Shown: piece by piece, positions 1 through 7,165 of the stretch | How the letters are laid out: each line of letters opens with the position of its first letter | How positions within the stretch are numbered: the first letter of the stretch is position 1 | Assembly (NCBI GenBank): GCA_036272055.1 | Contig: DATAZL010000125.1 | Span: 28,383-92,382 of the forward strand | Source: DASZVB01 sp036272055 | Lineage (GTDB): Bacteria > Myxococcota_A > Polyangia > Polyangiales > Polyangiaceae | Direction of reading: 5' to 3' | Length of the DNA: 64,000 nucleotides | Notes under the pieces: model-generated | What the model was told of the DNA's origin: nothing | Seen by the model: only the letters and a program-made list of their open reading frames with translations | Databases searched by the model: none | Translations under genes and position numbers: made by a program

Positions 1-1
1 C

Positions 2-64
2 TACGGAGTTCCCCTGCTCGACGCTCCGGCGCGCGGCGCTCGAGGAGCGACGGAGGAGCACTGA
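2..64 (+). CDS. 3' end of an upstream gene (partial)
   Basis: An open frame enters from the left edge and stops with TGA at 62-64, sharing its last base with the ATG of the cytochrome c gene (TGATG). Only 20 codons are visible and they carry no recognisable motif. A GGAGGAG ribosome binding site for the next gene lies inside this end, which fits translational coupling. By context it could be the tail of another oxidase gene, such as subunit I, but this is inference; the frame could also be open by chance. Confidence 0.35.
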   Translation, partial: YGVPLLDAPARGARGATEEH

Positions 65-507
65 TGCGCAAACCCTCACCTATCACGCTGCTCTTCTGCG
101 TCGTGGTTTCGAGCTGCACACACGGGCCGGCAGAAGAACGAATCAGTCCCGCTCCCGAGGCGCGCATCCCCGTCGGACCCATTCCCGGTTTCGACAAGAC
201 GACGCCCACGATGGTCAACCCGTATACGGAGGACGACGCCGCCCGCAACGAGGGCCGACTCTGGTTCATCCGGTTCAACTGCTCCGGGTGCCATGGTGGT
301 CATGCGGGCGGTGGGATGGGGCCGAGCCTGCGCGACGTCGACTGGGTCTACGGCGGCTCCGACGCGGCCGTCTTCTCGAGCATCTCGGAGGGTCGCAGCA
401 AGGGAATGCCGTCCTGGGGAGGTCGGATACCGGACGACCAGATCTGGAAGCTCGTCACGTACATACATTCACTTCGAACGGCGAACGAACCCGATCCCCC
501 GACGTGA
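64..507 (+). CDS. c-type cytochrome lipoprotein of the oxidase cluster
   Basis: Protein of 147 residues with a short hydrophobic leader ending in a lipobox-like VSSC, so probably a membrane-anchored periplasmic lipoprotein. A single heme c site CSGCH is at about residues 73-77, and a Met ligand is plausible in GMPSW about 40 residues later. This is the monoheme cytochrome c fold that carries electrons to, or forms part of, a caa3-type cytochrome oxidase. The start follows GGAGGAG with good spacing. The gene ends four bases before the GTG of coxB, so the two are almost certainly co-transcribed. Exact partner is inferred from the neighbour. Confidence 0.85.
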   Translation: MRKPSPITLLFCVVVSSCTHGPAEERISPAPEARIPVGPIPGFDKTTPTMVNPYTEDDAARNEGRLWFIRFNCSGCHGGHAGGGMGPSLRDVDWVYGGSDAAVFSSISEGRSKGMPSWGGRIPDDQIWKLVTYIHSLRTANEPDPPT

Positions 508-511
508 CGCT

Positions 512-1555
512 GTGAGGACGAAGAACGCCATCCCATTTCTGTCGGTGCTCGCCGCCACCGGCTGCCGTGGACCGGAAGACTACATGCACGCGGGCGGCCC
601 GGGCGCCGAGCGTATCGCGTGGCTCGGATCGTTTGCGCTCATAGTCTTCGGCGCGACGTGCGTCGTGATGTGGCTTCTCATCGGCTGGCTCGCGGTGCGA
701 AATCGGGGAACCTTCGACGAGCACGCGCCGGTCGACGACGAGGGCGGACAGCGCTGGATCTTCATTGGCGGCCTCGCCATTCCCGTCGTCGTTCTCGCCA
801 CTGCGCTCGGCATGACGTTGTACGTCAGCACGCTGTTCCCCATGGCAGCGGGCCACGAAGGCGCGTCGGAGATACGCGTCACCGGGCATCAGTGGTGGTT
901 CGACGCGCGCTACCTCGCAGCGAACAGCGAGGAGTGCGGCAAGGCCCTCGTGGAACGCCAACCCGACGTCGCGGTGTCGGTCCCGACGGAAATTCACGTC
1001 CCGGTGGGCACACCCATCGACGTGGAGCTCGTGTCCCACGACGTCATTCACAGCTTCTGGATCCCAAAGCTCCACGGAAAGGTCGACATGGTCCCTGGCC
1101 AGACGAATCACGTCCGGCTCGAGGCCACGCGTCCCGGCGTGTTCGAGGGGCAGTGCGGCGAATTCTGCGGCGTGGAGCACGCGCGCATGCGCGTCGAGGT
1201 CGTCGCCCAGTCTCCCTACGAGTTCGATCAGTGGCTCGCCGCTCAACGCGCCGACGCCGCGGAGCCAACCGGCGTGAAGGAGCTCGCTGGCCGCGACGTC
1301 TTCGGTCGAGCCGCTTGCCCGTTCTGTCATCAGATCCGCGGCACCGGCGCGCACGGAAACATCGGGCCCGACCTCACCCACATCGGGAGCCGTCATCGGA
1401 TCGCGGGCGGCTCTCTCGAGAACAACACAGCGAACCTCGCTGCCTGGATCACACACGCCCAGTCGCTCAAGCCCGGCTGCCAGATGCCGGACCTCACCCG
1501 CTTCAGCGGCGAGGAGCTCCTCGCCCTCGTCGCGTATCTGCAAGCCCTCCGCTGA
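512..1555 (+). CDS. coxB: cytochrome c oxidase subunit II with fused cytochrome c (caa3 type)
   Basis: CoxB takes electrons from cytochrome c through its CuA centre and passes them to subunit I of the terminal oxidase. I chose GTG 512 because it gives a leader ending in LAATGC (lipobox); a longer frame back to 293 overlaps the previous gene. After two membrane segments comes the cupredoxin domain with HQWWFDARY and the CuA ligands in GQCGEFCGVEHARM. A C-terminal cytochrome c domain carries CPFCH and a Met ligand in GCQMPD, which defines the caa3 form. No subunit I follows; it presumably lies upstream, outside the window. 347 residues. Confidence 0.93.
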   Translation: MRTKNAIPFLSVLAATGCRGPEDYMHAGGPGAERIAWLGSFALIVFGATCVVMWLLIGWLAVRNRGTFDEHAPVDDEGGQRWIFIGGLAIPVVVLATALGMTLYVSTLFPMAAGHEGASEIRVTGHQWWFDARYLAANSEECGKALVERQPDVAVSVPTEIHVPVGTPIDVELVSHDVIHSFWIPKLHGKVDMVPGQTNHVRLEATRPGVFEGQCGEFCGVEHARMRVEVVAQSPYEFDQWLAAQRADAAEPTGVKELAGRDVFGRAACPFCHQIRGTGAHGNIGPDLTHIGSRHRIAGGSLENNTANLAAWITHAQSLKPGCQMPDLTRFSGEELLALVAYLQALR

Positions 1556-1573
1556 ACGAAAGGATCGTCGAAG

Positions 1574-2362
1574 ATGATGCTCGGATTTTCAAGGTCGCTC
1601 ATGCTCGGATTCGCGCTGACCGGCTGCAATCACGCCGTCGAAGAGGCGCGGGGAGAGACCACGAACGCGAGACCCGCGCCCTCCGAGATGCCCGGCGAGC
1701 GAGCCAAGAACGGCGGCTGCGATCAGGTACCGAGCACCGACGACCTCAAGCGACTTCTCGCGTCGGCACCGAAGAAGGGCGAAGCGGGCGGTCTCGCGAG
1801 CGGCAAGGCGGAGTGGGCTGCAGTCGTGAATCGCGATGGAGAGCTCTGCGCCGTCGCGGTGGCCACGGAAGATCCGTCGGCGGCATGGCCCGGCAGTCAG
1901 GCGATCGCGAAGTCGAAGGCGTACACGGCCAACGCCTTCAGCACCGACGAGGTGCCGCTCTCGACGGCGCGACTCTACACGTTGAGCCAGCCGGGGCACT
2001 CGCTGTGGGGCATCGCAGCCGGCAATCCGATAAACCCGGAGTGCGTCCTCTCGCCGACGTCGAAGAAGGTCGAGCACCGCGTGTGCGGGGGCACCATCGC
2101 GTTCGGCGGCGGACTGCCGCTCTACAAGGGGAACACGCGGGTCGGCGGCCTCGGTGTGAGCGGTGACACGGCGTGCGCGGACCACGAGATCGCCAAGCGT
2201 ATGCGCGACGAAGCCGGTTTCAACCCCGCCAAGGGGCAGTTCGCGGACGATATTCAGTACACGAGCGCGGACGGCCCGACGATCTACGCACATCCGCTCT
2301 GCCCGAACACATGGCGCAACGGCAAGAAGATCGGCGAGGAGCCGCCCGGGTCGGGCTACTGA
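1574..2362 (+). CDS. GlcG/HbpS-family (DUF336) lipoprotein
   Basis: Protein of 262 residues with a leader ending in LGFALTGC, a lipobox. The body has the GlcG/HbpS look: AKSKAYTANAFST, then a Gly-rich GGGLPLYKG and VGGLGVSGDT followed by ADHEIA. Members bind heme or small cofactors; HbpS from Streptomyces binds heme and senses redox stress. It starts 18 bases after coxB in the same direction, so a heme-related or redox accessory role in the oxidase operon is reasonable inference. Its 3' end overlaps the converging permease gene by 7 bases. Family call is good; function is unknown. Confidence 0.75.
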   Translation: MMLGFSRSLMLGFALTGCNHAVEEARGETTNARPAPSEMPGERAKNGGCDQVPSTDDLKRLLASAPKKGEAGGLASGKAEWAAVVNRDGELCAVAVATEDPSAAWPGSQAIAKSKAYTANAFSTDEVPLSTARLYTLSQPGHSLWGIAAGNPINPECVLSPTSKKVEHRVCGGTIAFGGGLPLYKGNTRVGGLGVSGDTACADHEIAKRMRDEAGFNPAKGQFADDIQYTSADGPTIYAHPLCPNTWRNGKKIGEEPPGSGY

Positions 2363-3366
2363 CGCGCGTTCTCTTCGCGAAACGCCTTCACGGCGGAGAC
2401 GCCGACGACGAAGAGCGGAGTCGAGAACGTCAGCCCGAGGATGCCGCAGAGCTCGCCCAGGAGCGCCTGGGCTGCGAGCGTCAGCGCGGGCGGTAAATGC
2501 ACCGACGCGCGCGCGAGGAGCGGCGTGATGACGTAACCCTCGACGACGTGGAGGACGACATAAGCGCTCAGCACGGCGAGCCCCACCGTCGGCGACTGGG
2601 AAAACCCGAGCAGCACCGGCGGAAATGCCGACAGGATCGCGCCGGCGTACTCGATGAACGTCAGGAAGCCGGCGAACACGCCGAGGGTCAGCGCGAGCGG
2701 AATGTGCAGCAGATGGAAGACGATCGACGTCGACACACCGACGAAGATCATCGCGAGGATTCTCCCCCAGAGCCATCGCGTCAGGTTGTGTGCCGTCTCC
2801 TTCAGCGCCCGCTCGACATGGCGTTCGTACCGACGAGGCGTGATCGCGAGCGCGGCGTCCGAATACATCTGCGGCTGAGCCGCCCCGTACACGCCGATGA
2901 AGAACGCAACGACGAGGCCGCTCAGCACCTGCACCGAGCCGCCGAGGCCCGCGAGCGCGGCGGCTGCGAGCTTCTTCGGATCCGGCTGAGCGCCGGCATC
3001 GGGCGACAGGAAGTGATTGATGACCGGCGTCTCCTTGAGACGGTCGCGGGCTCCGTCGATGATCTTCGGCAGCTCGCGCGAGAGCGTCTCGAGCTGCTCA
3101 CCGACGCGAGGCACGAGCAGCACGCCGCCGAGCACCGTCGAGCCGATACCGAGCAGCACCAGCGCAGTGAGAACGGCCACATATGGTAATCGCGTGACGC
3201 GCGACACCCACCCTGCCGCCGCACGAAGGATCAGAGCGAAGAGCACACCCGCGAAGAGGACGAACAGGATCCGGAAAGCGAAAACGGCGGTCAGCCCGAG
3301 CACCACGACGAGAGCCGCGAGCGCCACCAGCTGAGCGCCGGTTAGAGACTGTCGCGGCGAGCTCAT
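2356..3366 (-). CDS. AI-2E family (PerM/YdiK-like) permease
   Basis: Protein of 336 residues with about seven or eight predicted membrane segments and a large extramembrane stretch between the N-terminal pair and the rest, typical of the AI-2E/PerM family. The C-terminal part shows Gly/Pro-rich helices such as GYVITPLLA and LLGELCGILGL that are common in this family. Members export small molecules or exchange ions; substrates are mostly unknown despite the name. It is the last gene of the minus-strand run and its start overlaps the glycosyltransferase stop by 4 bases, so it may move a product of that cluster. Confidence 0.82.
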   Translation of the reverse strand: MSSPRQSLTGAQLVALAALVVVLGLTAVFAFRILFVLFAGVLFALILRAAAGWVSRVTRLPYVAVLTALVLLGIGSTVLGGVLLVPRVGEQLETLSRELPKIIDGARDRLKETPVINHFLSPDAGAQPDPKKLAAAALAGLGGSVQVLSGLVVAFFIGVYGAAQPQMYSDAALAITPRRYERHVERALKETAHNLTRWLWGRILAMIFVGVSTSIVFHLLHIPLALTLGVFAGFLTFIEYAGAILSAFPPVLLGFSQSPTVGLAVLSAYVVLHVVEGYVITPLLARASVHLPPALTLAAQALLGELCGILGLTFSTPLFVVGVSAVKAFREENARQ

Positions 3367-4079
3367 GGAGCTTCGTTCCCCTGGGCGAAGTCGCGCAAGA
3401 ACTCGGAAAAACCATGCGGAGCGCGACCCGTGGTGCGGGCGCTCGTCGCGACCCAGAGCCGACGGGTCGAAACGACCTTCTTGCCTGCACGCCGGAGCTC
3501 GCGAAAAAGCGAGTGGTCCTCGCCCGTCTCTAGCGCGCAGAAGCCGCGGGCAGCGACGTACGCGTCGGCGCGCACTCCCAGGTTCGCACCGTGGATGTGC
3601 CCGTGTTCGTCGCCGTCGGTCTCTGCCGTGTAGAACTCGTCGAACGCCCTCGCCCGTGCGGCCGGATACGTTCCCCAGTCGTCGACGCGGATCGTCCCCG
3701 CGACGGCGTCGGCGCCCGTCTCGGCAACGGCGAGGTGTTCCCGAAGCCAGCCGGGCGGCACGACGGAATCGGCGTCGGTGGTCGCGATCCAGACCTCTTC
3801 GAGACAGACGCCGGCGAAGTGCTGGAGTACGTGTGCCACGCCGGCGCGCCGCACGCGTCCGACGTTCTCGTAGTCGACGACGACGGTGACGACGCCCGCG
3901 TCGGCGAATCGCTCTGCGATGGACGCACTCCCGTCGCTACAGGCGTCGAGCACCACGACGATCCGCGACTCGACGTCTGCCGGCAGCGTTCGGCATGCCG
4001 TGGCGACGGTTTCGAGGCACGCCGCGAGGAGAACCTCCTCGTCGTGAACGGGGATCACCACGCCGACGGCGCGGATCAC
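3363..4079 (-). CDS. family 2 glycosyltransferase
   Basis: Protein of 238 residues starting with the GT2 nucleotide-binding pattern VGVVIPVHDEEVLLAACL, followed by VVVLDACSDGS and the metal-binding DxD-type motif in ATTDADSVVP near residue 100. No membrane segments are evident, so it is likely a soluble GT-A enzyme. It overlaps the methyltransferase stop upstream and the permease start downstream by 4 bases each. Together with PIG-L deacetylase, NodS-like methyltransferase and acyl-CoA dehydrogenase-like genes it looks like part of one biosynthetic pathway. Donor and acceptor sugars cannot be told from the sequence. Confidence 0.85.
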   Translation of the reverse strand: MIRAVGVVIPVHDEEVLLAACLETVATACRTLPADVESRIVVVLDACSDGSASIAERFADAGVVTVVVDYENVGRVRRAGVAHVLQHFAGVCLEEVWIATTDADSVVPPGWLREHLAVAETGADAVAGTIRVDDWGTYPAARARAFDEFYTAETDGDEHGHIHGANLGVRADAYVAARGFCALETGEDHSLFRELRRAGKKVVSTRRLWVATSARTTGRAPHGFSEFLRDFAQGNEAP

Positions 4080-4648
4080 GCGGACCTCTCGAAGACGTCC
4101 AGACGAAATGACGGCTCGACGTAAGATCCGAGGCGCGCCATGCCCGTCATTCGGCGCTCGAGCTCGGCGTGTGCAGCGTCGCCGGACAGAGGATAGTCCG
4201 TCTCCTTGAGGTAATGCACGGCGACGACGTGACCACCGGCGACGAGCGTCCGCTCGACGTTCTTCGCGACGGCATCGACGCCATCGGAGTCCAGGTAATA
4301 GACGACCTCGCTGAAGAGCACGAGGTCGAGCTCGCCGTCGGGCCAGTCGTCGGGTATCGCGCGGACATCGACGCTCGCGTTCGGGTACTTCTTCAGGCGT
4401 TCACGTGCACGGTCCGCGACGCTGGTGACGAGCTCGTAGCAGACCAGCGCATCGCAACGCGGCGCGAGGAGCTCGCTCAGCACACCGATCGAGCAACCGG
4501 GCTCGAAGGCGCGCGCATACCGTTCGCGCGGCAACGACGCGAGCGTGAGCGCGTATTTGCGACGCTCGTACCAGCTCTCTTCGAAGTTCCAGGGGTCCTT
4601 CGAGTCGCGGTAGATTCGGGAGAAATATTCGAGGCCGAAGTGATTCAT
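4076..4648 (-). CDS. SAM-dependent methyltransferase, NodS-like
   Basis: Protein of 190 residues. The N-terminus DPWNFEESWYERRKY and the SAM-binding glycine motif FEPGCSIGVLSELLA (about residues 48-62) are those of the NodS/nodulation S-type methyltransferase family, with a later LDLVLFSEVVYYL acidic motif. NodS of rhizobia N-methylates a deacetylated chitooligosaccharide. Here the neighbours are a PIG-L deacetylase and a GT2 enzyme, so methylation of a freed amino group on a sugar is a sensible guess but only inference. It overlaps both neighbours by 4 bases. Confidence 0.83.
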   Translation of the reverse strand: MNHFGLEYFSRIYRDSKDPWNFEESWYERRKYALTLASLPRERYARAFEPGCSIGVLSELLAPRCDALVCYELVTSVADRARERLKKYPNASVDVRAIPDDWPDGELDLVLFSEVVYYLDSDGVDAVAKNVERTLVAGGHVVAVHYLKETDYPLSGDAAHAELERRMTGMARLGSYVEPSFRLDVFERSA

Positions 4649-5382
4649 ACGAGCACGATTTCGAAGCTTCTACGAAAGTGAGCGAGCATCTCTTCGTCGA
4701 GAATCGCCTCGTCGCCGGCGCGATCGCTCAGGGGAGCGATCTGGGAGACGTAGGCGGACACGGCGTGGGCCTTTGCGCGCCCGGACTCGTCGTCGAACGA
4801 GCTCCGGCGCGCGCGCTCCCAGGGAACGTCATCGGAGTGCGGGCGCGCCCAGTGCCACGTCCAGACGAGGTATTCGGCGAAAGGGACGCCGGTCCGTAGA
4901 GCCGCTTCAGCGACGGCTTCTCCAGCGGCGTCGTGATCGGGATGACCGTCGTGGCGCCACGGCGCGAGACAGAGTGCCGCGCCGCGAAGGATCTCCGCGA
5001 GCCGCGAGACGAGCGCCGGAGCCTGCACTCCACCGTCGGGCTCGCCGAATCGCACGACCTCCGCGCGCGACAGACCGAGTCGTTCGAGCGCCGCGAGCCG
5101 CTCTCTGCTCCGCCGTTCACCGAGCGCGCTTCGGGTCGTCGTGGGAGAGCGCGGATGAGACGCTTCGCCGTCGGTCACGCCGACAACGGTGACGTCACGA
5201 CCCTCGCGAGCAAAGCGATTCAGTGTGCCGCCGAGCGCAAGCGTCTCGTCGTCGGGATGCGGCGCCACCACGACGATGCGTCCAGCGGGCCACGTCATCT
5301 CCGGGAGCGTTGCGGGTCGACGACAGGCGGCCCACTCGCGCTCCGCGGTCCTGCGCGGTTCGACCAGCGCCGTCACGGCCAT
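4645..5382 (-). CDS. PIG-L family deacetylase
   Basis: I chose ATG 5382, giving 245 residues and a 10-base overlap with the upstream gene; longer frames read back into it. The zinc-binding signature VVAPHPDDETLALGG is present, with the partner histidines in WRHDGHPDHDAAG about 100 residues later. PIG-L/LmbE enzymes remove acetyl groups from N-acetylglucosamine-containing substrates or mycothiol-type precursors. It is the second gene of the minus-strand cluster. Some 30 N-terminal residues precede the core, so an internal start at the ATG before TWPAGR is also possible. Confidence 0.88.
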   Translation of the reverse strand: MAVTALVEPRRTAEREWAACRRPATLPEMTWPAGRIVVVAPHPDDETLALGGTLNRFAREGRDVTVVGVTDGEASHPRSPTTTRSALGERRSRERLAALERLGLSRAEVVRFGEPDGGVQAPALVSRLAEILRGAALCLAPWRHDGHPDHDAAGEAVAEAALRTGVPFAEYLVWTWHWARPHSDDVPWERARRSSFDDESGRAKAHAVSAYVSQIAPLSDRAGDEAILDEEMLAHFRRSFEIVLV

Positions 5383-6380
5383 TCGTCGCTTTCGAGGCTC
5401 GCGCGCGCGAGCGTCGCCGCGTCGTGCTCGGCGTGGTGCTGGCGCAGGTAGACGGCGAGATCCGCGGCGCGACGTGCATGTTGTGCATCGAAGACGAGCG
5501 GTCCCGTCCCGGATGCGCGACCCGTCGCAGTGAGCACCCGCTGACAGCCTTGCTCCACGACCTGACGGACCGTCAGCGCACGGCGAAAACCGTCCGGATC
5601 GCTCTCGCCCGCTGCGTCTATCTCGTTCGCCGCGCGTTCGAAGACCGCGCGCATCGCACTGACGTCCGCGATGATCGCACCGAGGTGCGCTGCAACATGG
5701 TCGTCCGGCTCTCTGCCGGAGAATCGAGCCTTGAGCATCCGCGCACACCCGACGGCCCCACCGAGCCAGCACGCCGCGACGCCGACCGAACCCTGCCAGA
5801 ACCCCGGGCGCTCGACATAGAACCGCGGCGAACCGAGCTGGGCATCGCCCGGAACCTCCAGATCGAAATGCACGTCGAGACTGTCCGAATTCGCCATCCC
5901 GACGGCGGGCCAGGTGCCAGGAAGCGGGCGCACTCCGATCGCGCGCACGTCGACGTCGAAGAGCAGCGCGCCGTCGGCGGAGTTCGCAGTCACGAGAGCT
6001 CTATCGAGGGTGCGCGCGCCAGAACAGAAGCGCTTGAGCCCACATAGACGAAAGCCGTTCGTTGCGCGCGACGCCGCGACACCGGACCCCGGCGGTTCGG
6101 CCGCCCACACTCCGTAGAGCTTCCCCTCGAAGCGCTCGTGATCCGCTTCGGCAAGTATCGCGTGGGCGTCGGTGTGACCCTCGACGAGCCTTCCGAGAGA
6201 GAGATCCACCGCCGAAAATTCGAGCAACCTGTCGAAGCGCTCGCGTGTGAAGCCGCGCCCCGGAAGCGGCAATTCGAGGTGCCGCTCACCGAGAAGTGTC
6301 GAGAGGACGCTTCCGAGCTCTTCGACGGTACCGAGCTCGAGCTTCGCCAGGGCGAGATTCATGTGACCTCGAGCTCGCAC
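5373..6380 (-). CDS. acyl-CoA dehydrogenase-like protein
   Basis: Protein of 335 residues with acyl-CoA dehydrogenase features: a middle beta domain with LCGLKRFCSGARTLDRALV and a helical C-terminal domain with LGAIIADVSAMRAVFERAA and VEQGCQRVLTATG. It is shorter than a classical dehydrogenase (about 380 residues) and I could not place the usual catalytic Glu with confidence. It leads the minus-strand cluster of deacetylase, methyltransferase, glycosyltransferase and permease genes. An internal ATG at 6362 (NLALAK) is an alternative start. Function may be desaturation or oxidation of an acyl chain or another FAD-dependent step; inference only. Confidence 0.75.
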   Translation of the reverse strand: MRARGHMNLALAKLELGTVEELGSVLSTLLGERHLELPLPGRGFTRERFDRLLEFSAVDLSLGRLVEGHTDAHAILAEADHERFEGKLYGVWAAEPPGSGVAASRATNGFRLCGLKRFCSGARTLDRALVTANSADGALLFDVDVRAIGVRPLPGTWPAVGMANSDSLDVHFDLEVPGDAQLGSPRFYVERPGFWQGSVGVAACWLGGAVGCARMLKARFSGREPDDHVAAHLGAIIADVSAMRAVFERAANEIDAAGESDPDGFRRALTVRQVVEQGCQRVLTATGRASGTGPLVFDAQHARRAADLAVYLRQHHAEHDAATLARASLESDEWP

Positions 6381-6488
6381 GCGCCGAACTCCCTCACCGT
6401 CGCGCGCGCTCCGTCGCGTCCTGAATCCATGCCCTCTACATCATGCAAGTGCCGAACCAGGCCAAACCAGCAGGACGGGTCGTGGCGT

Positions 6489-7139
6489 TCAACGACGGGC
6501 AAGCAGCTTTGCGGCGATGCTCAGGTCGGCGACGAAACGGTTCATCTCGACCTCGCGATCGGCGTCCGGAGGTAGCCGCAGGAGCGAGGACGGATGCACG
6601 GTGAGCAGCGTCACCTTGGAGAGCCGCGATTCGACGACCGTGCCCCGTTCTTCACTGACGCGCACTCCGGAGCCGAGTACGGCTTGCACGGCAGTCGCGC
6701 CGAGTAGCACGAGCACCTCGGGGCGCAGCAGCTCGATCTCCGCCTCGAGCCACGGCAGGCACGCGGTCACCTCGCGCGCGCCGGGCTTCTTGTGAAGGCG
6801 GCGAGTGCCCTTCGCTTCCCACTTGAAGTGCTTCACGGCGTTCGTCACGTAGCTCGTCTTCCGGTCGATGCCGGCGAGCGCAAGCGCCTCGTCGAGAAGA
6901 CGACCTGCTGGACCGACGAACGGCGCGCCCTTCAAGTCTTCGTCGTTGCCCGGTTGTTCCCCGACGAGAACGAGGCGCGAATGCGCACTTCCCGCACCGA
7001 ACACGGTCTGCGTGGCGTTCTTGTACAGCGCACAACCCTGACAGTGCTTCGCGGCTTCGCGAAGCGCGGGCAGCGTGTGCTTTTCGGGCAAGAAACGCGC
7101 GGCGGAATCGGGCGGAGTGCGTGCGCGAGCGGCGGTCAC
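6489..7139 (-). CDS. udgX: UdgX-type uracil-DNA glycosylase
   Basis: Protein of 216 residues, GTG start. Motif A is GEQPGNDED (residues 60-68), close to the GEQPG form typical of UdgX. The UdgX-specific loop appears as KGTRRLHKKP, with His116 where the Mycobacterium enzyme forms a covalent bond to the abasic sugar. Motif HPSSLLR is near the C-terminus. Cys33, Cys36 and Cys127 fit the iron-sulfur ligands; KH replaces the usual KC of family 4. UdgX removes uracil and stays bound to DNA. It is divergent from a DnaE-type polymerase with 26 bases between starts, suggesting a shared repair role. Confidence 0.85.
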   Translation of the reverse strand: MTAARARTPPDSAARFLPEKHTLPALREAAKHCQGCALYKNATQTVFGAGSAHSRLVLVGEQPGNDEDLKGAPFVGPAGRLLDEALALAGIDRKTSYVTNAVKHFKWEAKGTRRLHKKPGAREVTACLPWLEAEIELLRPEVLVLLGATAVQAVLGSGVRVSEERGTVVESRLSKVTLLTVHPSSLLRLPPDADREVEMNRFVADLSIAAKLLARR

Positions 7140-7165
7140 TCACTACGTTTAATACGCGCGCGCCG
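7140..7165. promoter_or_regulatory. short divergent intergenic region udgX/dnaE
   Basis: Only 26 bases separate the GTG of udgX from the ATG of the polymerase. Its middle holds the only AT-rich stretch nearby (cgtttaata), which could serve as a -10 element, but any -35 elements would lie inside the genes. I found no clear LexA-type palindrome. Longer upstream start codons for the polymerase (ATG 7121) would overlap udgX and are less likely because the PHP domain begins right after ATG 7166. Confidence 0.4.

Noticed and set aside
455..1543. Open frames on the minus strand opposite coxB
   Set aside because: Shadow of a well-supported gene with CuA and heme motifs.
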